From Hofstenia miamia (lineage: Eukaryota; Xenacoelomorpha; Acoela; Hofsteniidae), in assembly GCA_900660155.1 (NCBI GenBank), contig CABFPE010000758.1:202599-256361 (forward strand): a stretch of 53,763 bases of DNA. The letters are read 5' to 3'. The notes beneath the pieces were generated by a model, which saw nothing but the letters and a program-made list of their open reading frames with translations, did no database searches and was not told the origin of the DNA. The translations under genes were made by a program, and so were the position numbers. Shown one piece after another: positions 12,401-25,500 of this stretch (positions are counted from its first letter, which is position 1; each line of letters begins with the position of its first letter).

Positions 12401-13670
12401 AAGTGTCAAATTATACATTGTTAAATCACATGCAAATAAAAAGTACGAAAATGTGATAAAACAAAGATGAAGACATTAATCTCTTAAAATTAGAGCGAGA
12501 CTATTTGATGTTAAAAACCTTTGCTAAAAAGAATTTTCGTACTGCTAAAGTTAAGTCTAGCTTTCATTGTAGATACATCGTTGATGTTGGATGCGAATGG
12601 GCGAAACCACGTATTCTTTCTAATCGCTATAAATGAAAAGATCTCTAATAAATATAATAAATAATAGTTTTTGTTAAATCATAATTAGATCCACAATAAA
12701 AGTAGAAAATTTTGATTTAAACGTTTCAAACTTGATGAAAATCGTGCTCATTTCGAATATCATGGGGTTGGTTTAAAGTTGTTACACCTGCGTCCTTGCA
12801 AAAAATTAAGTTATGAACACAGGCGTAATGAGTATATCCTCTGCTACCATAATAATTTGATGAATCATTACATAAAATGTTATTTCAATGCAAAATTAAC
12901 ATGTCATGATATTATGAAAAAATAGAGGCCAATGATTAAACCTTTATTGAATTATCTCAAAATGACTTTATGCGCAGTTATAAATTTTGCACCAACCTCA
13001 CGACATAATGACATTTTTCTTTAAATTTTGTGTATACTAAGGATAATTCTCGCAAACTATCAAACAAAATAACGGAAATAGAAACATTCAGGGGGAGTTT
13101 ATATATAAAAATGGTATTTTCGTTCAATTTCCAATTTTTCAAAAATTAATGAGGTTTATAGTGCAGAACCTGAGGATTCAGGATTAATAGTTCTGAGAAA
13201 ATCTATATATATATATATATATATATCATCTTGAAATTATGGCAAGCACAGTTAGAGCTTTCTATTGTGAATTGTTGCTGATTCAACTGATTTTAAAGAA
13301 AACCTGTTTAAATGTTCATTAAAAATAGCTTCACAAATCACTAAAAACTTAACAGTAGAAATTTAAACTAGCATGAAAAATAAAATTATAGTAGAGCTCT
13401 CAACAACAATGAAAGCATTTCTTGAACTTTAAAAAAATGAATTGGATTTATTTACAAAATGTGATATTTTGACTTTGTAAATGCACTTACAATAAGAATT
13501 TATACGAATGATTCAACAAGACAATTTGTAAATTCTATAAATAATATAAATATTTCAGCTTTACAATGAAGTTATATAGACATTAAATAAGTATGCAACA
13601 CAAAATTTGCGACTTCCTTGAATTTCTACTAGGCTTTTATTTATTGTATAATTTATAATAATTTATACTT

Positions 13671-13708
<38 letters not shown>

Positions 13709-13864
13709 CTGTGACCAAAAGNNNNNNNNNNNNNNNNNNNNNNNNNNNNNNNNNNNNNNNNNNNNNNNNNNNNNNNNNNNNNNNNNNNNNNNNNNNNNNN
13801 NNNNNNNNNNNNNNNNNNNNNNNNNNNNNNNNNNNNNNNNNNNNNNCCAAACTTTTGGCCAGTA

Positions 13865-13904
<40 letters not shown>

Positions 13905-16561
13905 CTGTGACCAAAAGTTAAAGGCACCTACATATTTTGAATTTCTTTCGTTTTTGGGAGATTTAAACATTTGAGATAGACTGTGTCACCCTAGTAGTAA
14001 AAATAACATAGGAAAACAATGAAAATATTCTTTTTGGTAACATTGGCAAGTGTGTGCAGCTGCCACCTCGTAACCGTGCATTTATCATCACTCTATACAA
14101 GGTAGGATTTTGTTCCAGACAGACTGCCCAGCAAGGGTATAACAGCAAATCTGCTGTAGCAACAATAATGCAGCGCCATGAGCAAACAGATACTGCATTC
14201 CCAAATATCAGAAGTGGTTGTCCGAGAAAAGCTTTTGCCAGAGAAGACCGAAAGCTTGTTTGGAAATCGACTCAAGACCGACATGCAACACCCTCAAATC
14301 TGTCTCGTCAACAGAAGTTGTTATTAGCAGCAGAACCATGCGGATGAGACTTCTTCAGGCTAGAATGAAAAGCTGAAAAAGAAATGAATTAGCAACAAGC
14401 AGCGAAAACGGCGCTTAACATGGTGCAAAAATCATGAGTCATGGACTGCTCAAGAGTAGAGTAAAGTTACTATCTCAGTTGATAGTAAACATGCACGGAA
14501 AAGAATTAGAATAATGCCAAAACGTTTATTTAACACAAAAAGAACATAACAATTCATGTTTATTGGACAGTGTAATCACCGTTGAGTCGGATGACATGTT
14601 CACAATGGGCGATATATTTATTTGCTTCCTCCAACATCTTCCTTTTTTCAATAGAAGTGAGGGCCTGTCGCGCAGCGGAAAGCAGATCTTCTTTACTTTC
14701 AAATTGTTGCTGTTTCAATTGCAGTTTCAGCCATTTGTTGATCCAACGGTCACAACCATTGAGGTCTGGTGAATATGGCGCCTGTTTCGAGAGAACGATT
14801 TGTTTGTCGCGAAAGAATTGTGTCGTGACTTGGGAAACATGAGGACGAGCATTGTCTTGTCTCCAGATAATCTCGTGCTGCCGTACTCTCCCATGCCGTT
14901 CACGGCGAAATTTGTCGATAGTGTATTGGACAAACTGTTTGTAGCGTTCACTATCGACTTTTTCATTCCTGTCAGTACCCTGAATCGCAAATTTGCCATC
15001 GTGAGTGTACGCCAAAAGCAGCATTGTGCGCTGGCCCCTCAGTGTTGCTTGGATGGCCCTTGGTCATGCGTCTGTTTTGGCGGTCCATTTCTTCAGATCA
15101 CGCCTCCAAGGAATTGGAGAAAATGGTACCCAAGATTCATCTGTAATGACATACCGTCGGCACCACTGCTCTATGCCCAGTTCATGAAAGAGCCGTATAT
15201 CCTCTTGACAACATTGCACCCGCTGTTGCTTGTGGACTTCTGTTAAGGAATACGGAACCCAGACAGAGCAAATTTTTCTCATATTGAGACATTGATTCAG
15301 CATGGTTCTGACAGTATCTTTTCCTACATCCAAAAGATCAGCCAAGTGCCTTAATGATGCGCTGTCATTTTCTTCGATCAGTTTTTGCAGCTTGGTGACA
15401 TTTTCAGGACAACTGGATGACGAAGGGCGACCAGAACTGTGCCCTTTTTCCGTTGACAATGTTTCTGCTTTGCAATTGGCAATCCATCCATAAATCGTAG
15501 CCAAACAAGGCACATCATCTGGCCATACATTGGTCAATTTCCTGTGAATATCTCCGGCAGATGTTCCATTATGATACTCGGTATACACATAAAATCTGCA
15601 CGCTGAATTTGAATATTCCATTGCAACGCGACACACTAAAAACCAAATGAGTAATGATTATCATTCACACACATTATATTTCTGCTAACAGTTATAAAAT
15701 GTAACCAATCAACAATTAGTATGACATGCTAAATATTAATCATGCATGTACCTATGCGCAGCACACAATAATTGCATTGCAGCATTATTCTAATTCTTTT
15801 CCAGACATGTTAATGCATTCACGCTTTTCTCTAACAAAGGATCACAAATAGTGAGAAGTTCTGGGAACACTTCGACAAAGGCTGTCTTGCGTCCACAGTA
15901 AAATGTACGGAAACATTAATAATCTGGAGCTTCATTTCAAGGAGTTGGCCGACTGCTTGCTTGTCTTGGAGAAGGGGAAGAAGTTCAACTCAGATGTCTA
16001 CATTGATATTTTAATTACAAAGCTTCTTCCTTCTGCACAGCAGTGCTTTCATGATGGGAATTTCCTTTTCCAAGATGCGGTGCCCCTGCTATTGTACAAA
16101 TAAAGTTAAATCCTATCTGAATGAAGCTGGAATTCCGAATCTTGAAAGCTGACCAGGCCAGGTACGGGATCTCAATCCGATAGAAAATCTTTGGTTTGTG
16201 TATAGAAAATAGTGTCAGAAAAGAAGCCAAAACCACGCAGAAAGCTCATTGCGGCAAAAATAAAATGTTTCCATATTGTTACTAAAGATGAGCTCAAACA
16301 GGCATTGAGTCAATAGCATGGTGGATACATGTTGTCATTTTTTCTACAGGTTTTGCTACTAAACATTGATTTGGAAAACTGGTTATCAAACTTTTGTATT
16401 TGAAATATAGTTTCTTGAACTATTTCATGTCTTTGGATTTCAAAAATCACCTAATAACATCCTCTGCATAAATGTTTAAAAATTGTTAACTTTTGGATGT
16501 AATTAAGCAAATTTCAGCACAATTTGAATAATGCCCTTAAACCTTTGGCCATAGCTATACN

Positions 16562-16593
<32 letters not shown>

Positions 16594-19500
16594 CATTAAA
16601 TTTTGTATTATTTAAACTATACAGACGATTGTAAAATAAATGGGAGCGCTTTATGCTACGCCTGGTTTACTGACGGGTGATGGACAAATATTTGAAATTT
16701 TGGTTGATAAGAATCATTGGTGTTTGACTCGAACATAAATTTTAAACGCGATGTTTGTAATGAAAATGCGGCGCTTAACTTAAAAAGAACAAAATGAAAA
16801 TGAATGTTTACACTATAAATGCATAAAATCCTCGCCATTTTAATCCGAAAGATTAAAAGCAGCAATTGTTATTTTGATTCAGAATTCAGAAACTCCGGAA
16901 ATAGAAATATAATTTAACTAAAACTTAATTATGAAAAAAACAAAATGGATATTGTAGCGCAACACTATTATGCCACACTCTTCAAAAACTACGAAACTGA
17001 TCGATTCATAACAAAAGCCTAACTCTTACAAAATGTATATTGACAAATATGGATCACAACTGCAGCTAGGCTTCAAAAACGTGCTAAGTTTATAGAAAAA
17101 ATTCAGTGTGATTTCGAATGTTAAAAAATAAAAAATAATCCATATGTAAGAATTGGTATTCGCATAATAAACGTCATTTTCAATTTCGTCGTGTTTTGTG
17201 CATTTCTGGGCAAATGTTTTCTGAAATAATGTAACAAATTAATGTAATTCTATGTATGCACACAAAGAATTTTGAATTAAATTTAAAACAGAAAAATTTC
17301 AAATATTAAAAGTTTCACTTGATATTAACAATAATTTACGAAAAACGGATTGATTATACGTACACCACAACAAAAGATTAAAAATATTACATTAAATAAA
17401 AATGTACTTAAAGTTTGCAAAACTTCATTAAAAATTAAATTTTAATCAAAATCGTCGAGAAAGAAAAGCAAACACGTACACTGAACACCAAAATTATCAG
17501 CATCTGTAAAATATTCTTTAATGAGACCAGAGAACTGTTTTGATATCTTTCCAATCTCATGATCGCCATCTTTACTTTTGACCTAAATATCAAAAACTTC
17601 ACTTCAACTTTTCAAAAGCATTATATGTAACAATATTTTTCATCATTTGATATCTTCACTTATCCAAATCCGATGCCACATAGCTCTCAGACAGTTGGAT
17701 TTGAAAGGACAGCGTTTGGTTGACTAACAAATTTATCACTTAACTTTAAACAACTAGTATTCTGCACAACCTCTAAAACGAGTTCAAATGCAAACATGAT
17801 ATTGTTCAGTAAGCGCTTTTTCGATTTGCAATTGAAATTGTTTCCGTCCAAATAGTGGTAAGTTGACCCGTTAATTTCCAAAAAACGCTTTATTATTCTA
17901 TACAATATGATTCATTGTTTTTAAATTTCTCGTTTTTCAATAGATAAGATATGCGACGGTGAAGATAAACAACTATATGAGATAAATGGAAAGAGTACGA
18001 CTATTATTCACTAAATCTAATTGTAACCAAAAATGAATGTTAGCTAAATATATGTTTATTAACAAAACACGGGAAAACAATAGCGTTAATGATCTTCATG
18101 GTTTACTGTGAGAAGAACATGCAGAATATGGTGATTAGGGGGGGGGCTCTTTCAGAGCATTGCGCAGATGTAAAATGATTAGTTTTATAACTATATTTGA
18201 AAGTATATAAGCTTAAACCTTGAATTCTTGATCACAACACCATGCACCTTGGCAAACACAGAACGGCCCATCGATTAAAAGAACCGTCTCATAGTTCTCA
18301 TTCCTGATTGAAAAGCGGGGATTAATAAGGCTGCATCTAAATAAACGAGTAAATGTGGGAGAGGTATATAAATTATCTTTCTAGAAAATCACATTTCACA
18401 ATGCCATTAGCACTGCTATTCTATTCACCTCGGTAATATAAACTGCTAATCTTTAGAGAATACTCCATTATTGTTGAGATCAAACTTTCAATGTGTGATC
18501 GTTTGCATGTGCCTAACTGATTTAGTTGATTTACGATGAGAGAAGTCAGGCGATGCGTTTATTGCACCATAAACAATTTCACTTTCCACTTACCTCCTAT
18601 CACATGCATATTAAACATAATGGAGTCTACTATCACATAAAAGCAATAATTCGGACAACAGAAAGCATACAAAAACGAAAATTTTCACAATAGCAATAAA
18701 ATTTTTTGAAGCAAAAATGGATAAATACTCGATAGAGAACACAGCACAATTTGAAATAGGAATTTCTTATTTTGTTGAATTCTCAAATGCAATTAAACTT
18801 TGAGTAGTCTATAATAAAGTTCTATGTACATCGATTCCAATATTCATTGACTGAAATAACCACGATATTATCAACTGGAACAAACGGAAATTTGCTACAA
18901 TAGTTTATCTTTAAGTAAAATTCTGAAGGATTTCATTCAGGAAAAGCAGTACTTATACTCGATAGAATCATCTCAATTATAATATCTATGGAAATAATTT
19001 GGAAAACATGCTGACTTAAATTTTGTTTATGCAGATATGGACATGCGAAAATTTAGGCGCAAGCCTATTTTTGTAATACTTGTTGAACAATTTTCCCATA
19101 TTTTTCGTTTTGCTACACCTAAATTTGGTATGTTAAAAACTTCGAATACAATCTGTACACTGAAATAGAAGATTTTCAATTGAAATATAAAACTTCAAAA
19201 TGGAAATTTATTTGTAAACACATTGTTTATAATTTATATAGCATTCAATTATTTGCATTGACTTTTGTGCACTTGTTGCGTAATAGTAAGTTTTTTAAAT
19301 GTCACCCCATCTTTTCCTATTCTCGGCTAAAGTCCTTCCCAGCCCATGTCCATCTCTGAGCTTATGGTATGCACGAATTTGAAGCATTTGGGCGCAGCAA
19401 TAATTTCTTTCGCAACTAACATTGCTTGTAAATGCACAAGCAATTTGCAAGTACAACTTAATCCCAGAGGGTTTTCAAGACCTTTTTATCATTTGTCAAT

Positions 19501-22500
19501 AACACACGATGTTTTCTTTATAACATTTCGAGAAAAATTAAGCTTAATATTTTGCAAAATGTAACTACCGTGCCCAAAACTTATTGAATTAATACGGTGC
19601 TGAAAGCTCAAAATTTACTACAACTTTTCAATAGCTTATAGGTTGTATTTACAAGTAGTATCCTTCAGAATGAATTTAAATTTAGGCTAAAAGTTGTATT
19701 CAGAAGTCTATGGATTTAACTTTTTATCAGAGTATCATCTGTAGTAATGATTTTTTACAAAAAGTAATGATCGATTATTAGCCCATCTCATGTAAACAGT
19801 ATGGAAATTTGAGATGCGGGGATATATATATTTTTTAACGATTTTAATTGTTTATAAGACAACATACTTGCTTTGATAATTTTATTTCTTACAGAAATAC
19901 GCTATTTTTGAAAGATCAAAAATATCTAAAAACCGCTTTTCTTAGCACATGAGAAAACGTACAAGGCGAAACAATATATTTGAAAAAACCTGTCCTACCA
20001 TGCCGTGCACATAAACACCAGGCACGGTTTTCGTCCATATATTTACTTTTCAGCCCAATTGAAACATACGTGAATTATTAGTGAACTTGAGATCACCGAC
20101 GCGAATTTTATATAACTTATGCAAGAACATTAAATGAAAAAATAGATATTTAACAACTAAAAACAATAAACGATTTTCTCTTGTAGTACATTTAAATTTC
20201 ATGCAACACTGAGCAATTCTGAAGAAGTTGTTAAGACAATGTTATCATATAAACAATTTAACAGATAAGAGATACACAAACCAAAATATTATTTCGATAA
20301 ATGGATTAAATAAAGGAAATATTTTATTGGTGCGGTGAGCAAAGAGTGAATCTCATTACGTAAATGAAAACGATTATTGATAGAGGATCGTAAATAATAA
20401 ATGACTTCGCAGCAGAACACTTGGATGCCTCGTGATTGGCTGTCATTAGTCACGGTCAATATTGAAAGGAACTTACTAAATTTATACATTAAATATTAAT
20501 CAAGAAACTGATACCAGCATTAATATTGAATTTATCCATTACTGATATCGATAGACATTAAATGTCAAAGCACCGAACATGCATTCCAACACAGTAGGAA
20601 CTTTGATAACCACACAAAAGTATTAATCTTGAAAAGCTAGAAGATCGAAAATTTTACACATGATTTAACAAAGCTAACACTTCTTAAATAAATATGCAAT
20701 TCGTCCATTCTTGGGGTAGAGTTTTATCCCAAACATACCTATACTTTCAGATATTACAGTAACTGTTAACATTTCAACTCCGTTTGACAAACAAGAGTTT
20801 ATACCCCATATCAAAACTATGGAAATCATGTGGAATTATTCACTTCTTCGCCAACAAATTGCATAATGGGTCTCAATTAGAATAGGTTACAAAATATGTT
20901 AATTAAATGCTGAAAAAAATTTTCAGTTGCAAGAGCATGATATAATAGAATATAATCTTGACAATAAGATTTCTCTAAGTTATTAATATTCAACCATTAA
21001 CAGAAAAAGTTCGCCTTATAATCGACTTATGTTGCAAAACATAGCAAGCTAACGTTAGAAATTTGTGTTGTGTTTATGGTACCTTGGACCATAATATGAA
21101 ATTAGACCAAAATTTTCAGAATATGGATCCATCCCGATGCTATTTTACCCATAGTTCAGACTAGTCAACCGGTCGAGCTTGAGCACAGCATTGAATAAAC
21201 AGCTAATTTATTGTTCTATTTGGAAGTAAAATTAATACATTATTGTCGCTATAATTTGAACGCTATTAATCGGATCCAACAAAATATTCTTATTCTTTCA
21301 TTAAAAAATATGATTTTTGTGTTCCATCTAGTTTTGTTTTAAATGCTTATTAAAGGACAGAAAAAAAATCCTGAGAGCACAACATTTTTAAAGAACTTAG
21401 CAAGCTAAAACTACCCTCATTGACAAGTTATGTTTGGCGAGCCAAGCGTTAAATATTCAAAGTCTACCATAGCTACAATTAATATCAGCAATTCTCGTTT
21501 ATCATATCAAGAACAATAAATGTCAATGCTTAACTATAGAAGAATGACATAATTATACTATAAATTACTAAATGTCATACGTCTAATTACACTATTGCCT
21601 TAAACTAATGGTTCTCAACCGGGGTCCACTGGACTCTAGGGGTTCATATGAATTTACACAAAAAAAATAACCAATTGGGGGGGGCGGTGATATTTTGGTG
21701 GTTCATAGGGCAATTCTAATTCAAAATGATTTTCATTATTGAGAATTTCTACAGAAATTTGCACTATTTTAAAATACCAAAAGTAAAATAATCACTTAAC
21801 TACTCTATTTTTTTTAGCAATTAGGTGTAAGAAAAAAACATCGATATTTTACAGAATTAGTTTAGTTTTCCTTCAAAATAAAACATAACCATTTACTATA
21901 TCTTTGATATTAACAATTTCTCTACTATTTTAGCAGTGATTTTTTGGCGAAGCGATTGGGTGAAGCTAAAAAATTTAAAAGAAAGGGGATTCATGAGTAA
22001 AAAAAGGTTGAGAATCACTGCCTTAAACAAACATAGATTGCGCATTTTTGAAACTATTTGATTTAATAATTAGAGTTCGTGACTTTAAAAAATATTTACT
22101 AGTTCTCAAAATTAGTATTTTCACGCTTAACAGTGGCGCGACGCAATAGGTCGATTCCAACAGTTTCTAACAACTCCTTAGAATCAGAGTAGGAGTAAAA
22201 GTTGCCTGTAGCGAACGAGAATTTAAAAAAGTGGTAGCAAAGTCACAAAAACGAATTGAAATTTTGATGTAATTTTAATTGAACTTGCACACGAATAGGA
22301 AGAAACTCGGTTCACTTGATAATTAGAGAAGTGATGTATTGATTTTCTCATTCGCAGGTAATCGCTATATTAATAGATTAGTGTAATTCTAAATAAATTT
22401 CGCTGTTTTTCATCAAATATTTCTCCTAGTGATTTAACTTACAACCGCAAGACTCAATCCTGATCTAAATAGGCCATTCGCTAAGTTCTTATGTTTAAAT

Positions 22501-25500
22501 ATTTAAAAATAAATCAAAAACACTATTGAAGAGACAAACTTACATCAAAAGTTTTTGAAAAATATTTTTTCACGAATTATCAAAATAAATTGATCCAATT
22601 GTGTGCTATGAAATGCTGTTATTTAGAAGATGTTTGCAGAATGAATTATAGTAAAATCCAAATTGGAAAGATGTGGAAGTGTTTCATTAACCCTATCCGG
22701 CCAATACTAAACATTTTAAAGAATGTTAGAATTAATGGTCAAGATGGCAACCACATCGATCCTATAATCTCTAAATTTATTGAATTATTTAAGGATAACA
22801 AGCAATTACTTTGAGTGCTAACATCATCAATAGTTCTTGAGGAATATCATTAAAATCTTTAGGGTTGAATTTAAACCTATAAGTAGCATATACAGGGTGT
22901 CCCAGAAGTAGTCTAAGGGTTTTACTTGGAGCAGTGTTGATAATTTCTACAAAACTTTCCCCAAATAATCTATTGAATATGCCATTTTGTTTGCAATTTG
23001 AATTTTTGAAATCGATGAATCAATACTGTCGCTATGACCTTTCAAAGTAAAGGTACGTTTTCAAGCACTATCAATTTATTAATTTTGTCTGCTTGCTATT
23101 ACACTTGCGCATTACCAAAGCGCGTGCGCTGTATTAATTTGACTTTAACGTCATTCTTCTGACTTTTGGCCATGGGGTCACCTGAAGTACCTCGTTTATC
23201 AGACACAACCGGAGAACATCCATGATCTCAAAGGAGAAATTTCGCGCTACCATTCATCAAGCGATAACCGAGGAACAGCGTTTGAGTGCGATTCACGACT
23301 TTGAACGTCATGTTCGACTTTGCCTCGAGAACCAAGGAAAATACATTGAATATGACTCGTACATTTGCTATTTTCAGGTGTTTGTAATTTTGATAATGTT
23401 TTATAAAAGTTTTTTTAATTTTTTAAATTTCAACGCACTTTTACTTTGACAGGTCATAGCCACAGTATTAGTTCATCGATTTCAAAAATGCAAATAGCAA
23501 ACAAAATGGCATATGCAATAGTTTTGTGGAAATTATCAACACTGCTCCAAAATGAGAGCCAATTAAAACCCCTAGACTACTTCTGGGACATCCTTTACAT
23601 GAACATTGAACATAACAAATTATTAGAAGACTTTCCTATATTCATTAAGTGTTGCATTAATGAATATCAAGTGAAGGCGATCATAGAAAATCTAAAGCGG
23701 GATTTCTCAAAAACAATATCGGAATATTGTTACATTGTACTTTCTAAGTTATATCCCTTTACAGATATGTCTTTATGCTATATTGATTATATTTCAACAT
23801 TCTTGAACTTAAAATACTTAAGAATCCTAAGAAATCCTCAGTGATTCTAAATTTTAACTAAAATTTTATTTGGCTCCCGTTTTGTATGTAGATGATGGAT
23901 CGATCTGTCCTTCTAGGTACTAATAGTCTATGCTTTAGGATTTTTTTTGCCACCAACCCCATCTTTCAATTACGTTCGACAAGCGAGATATTGATCTTAA
24001 TTGTCATTTATTATTAATGATTTTATTATTTGCGGCAAAATAATTTAATTATCATTTATCTGTAGCGCCACGAACGGAACGATTTGAAGCCAGTTCATGC
24101 AGTTGTGAAATATCACTTGCCGCAATTCTTCTAACAATGAGCATCGAAGAACGGGTTAGGGTTGCAATTTGGTACGAATGCATCGTGGAAAACGGCGGCA
24201 GTCACATTGAGCAACTGAAGACGGAGGATCTGACTTCTCCAGAAGAACTAGCCGGAGCAAGAGCCAATGAAGATGACGTTATCGAGTTGCCGGGTGATCA
24301 ATTCGTCGATGAGGATGTCTACCCCGATGTTGCCTGAACTTTTTCTTTTGTTCTTTATAATCTTTTGTTTGATAATTCTGTTGTTTTTTTTCAATAAATT
24401 AGTGTTAAATTTCTGCTCAATTTTCAATACCTTAATAACGTAATTGAAAGATGGGGTTGGTGGCAAAAAAATCCTAAAACATAGACTACTAGTAACTAGA
24501 AGGACAGCTCGATCCATCATCTCCATACAAATTGGGAGCCAAATAAATTAAAATCTTTTTTTTGTGATATCCTGTATTGAACTGCTCAGAATTACCTTAA
24601 AAATTACAACCAAGACATTCACGTACGCAAACCGTAGACTTGATAATTCAATAAATATCTGAAAACTTTTTTAAAAAGCGAAATTTGTGAAAAAACGAAC
24701 ATGTGGTGCACACGGATAAGCGAAATAGCGGCGATAGCGTAGAGATTTTTAAAAATGATGTAAATACTCTGCCTAGAATACTAGAGATTTAATGTTAAAC
24801 AGAAACAAAGCTGATTGCTACATTCCAATGCTCAATATTAAATAGCAAATGAAAATCCTTACTCTTGTCTAACATAACCAATTTTTGTACCAGGTGGTGC
24901 TTCAATTGATAACTCGTGAGAACAACAATTAAGAGAGGCACACCAACAACAACCAGCGCCTATTTTTAGTTCCCTGCGGACAATAATCACTTCCTTTCCA
25001 AGGTTGTCTGTGATAAAAATAGCAAAGCCGCGTGACGATCCGCAAAGTTGTCGCATGCACATGTCGGAGTCCTCCATTGCATAGTAGACTTGTTGACCAA
25101 CGCTATTACGCAGGACGTATCGGTTTTTGGTCTCCCAGCCAGTGAAAGCTAAATGAATATCTAGATATTTACTGGTTCTGTTACGCCACTTTTAGAATCA
25201 AAATAAATTATGTCAATTTCTAAACTTTTGTAAAAACAAAAATTGAGAAAACTGGCAGAAATCGTAAGTGGGAAGCAAATGAGACTCATATTGCGTTTTT
25301 GGATTGATAATTAACTGAAAACAAATTGAATGCTAAAATTTTAATGATATATAGGAGACGACGTAAAAGATCGAAAACTTGTCTTTTGTAGAATAAGACA
25401 ACATTAGACTATAACTAAGTGGATTGCTGAACTATAAGAGCAAACTAATTCTAACTGCAATACAAACACCACTCCATTTATTGATTACTACAAAAAGGTT

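Larger units (their letters stand above)
13902..16557 (+). mobile_element. Tc1-like transposon, split by a nested mariner
   Basis: Terminal inverted repeats CAGCTGTGACCAAAAGTT (left) and TAGCTATGGCCAAAGGTTT (right, reverse complement) are flanked by TA repeats. Removing the nested mariner (14488-15810) leaves about 1.33 kb, a usual Tc1 size. Transposase (+): from 14054 the paired-like HTH with [29 protein letters not shown] and an AT-hook-like GCPRKA; then, right of the mariner from 15813, [14 protein letters not shown] and [20 protein letters not shown]. The [13 protein letters not shown] wording is the end of the DDE domain. Several frameshifts and stops; at the first catalytic site the frame reads SVDS instead of S-D-E-S. 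It lies inside the PLSCR intron, opposite to the gene. Confidence 0.85.

Noticed and set aside
13637..13974. Several frames running through the N gap with Tyr-Ile repeats
   Set aside because: They are translations of (TA)n and Ns, not genes.
23606..23844. C-terminal part of the 132-codon frame at 23446 as a host exon
   Set aside because: It reads out of a transposon inverted repeat into AT-rich sequence with no splice borders or recognisable domain.
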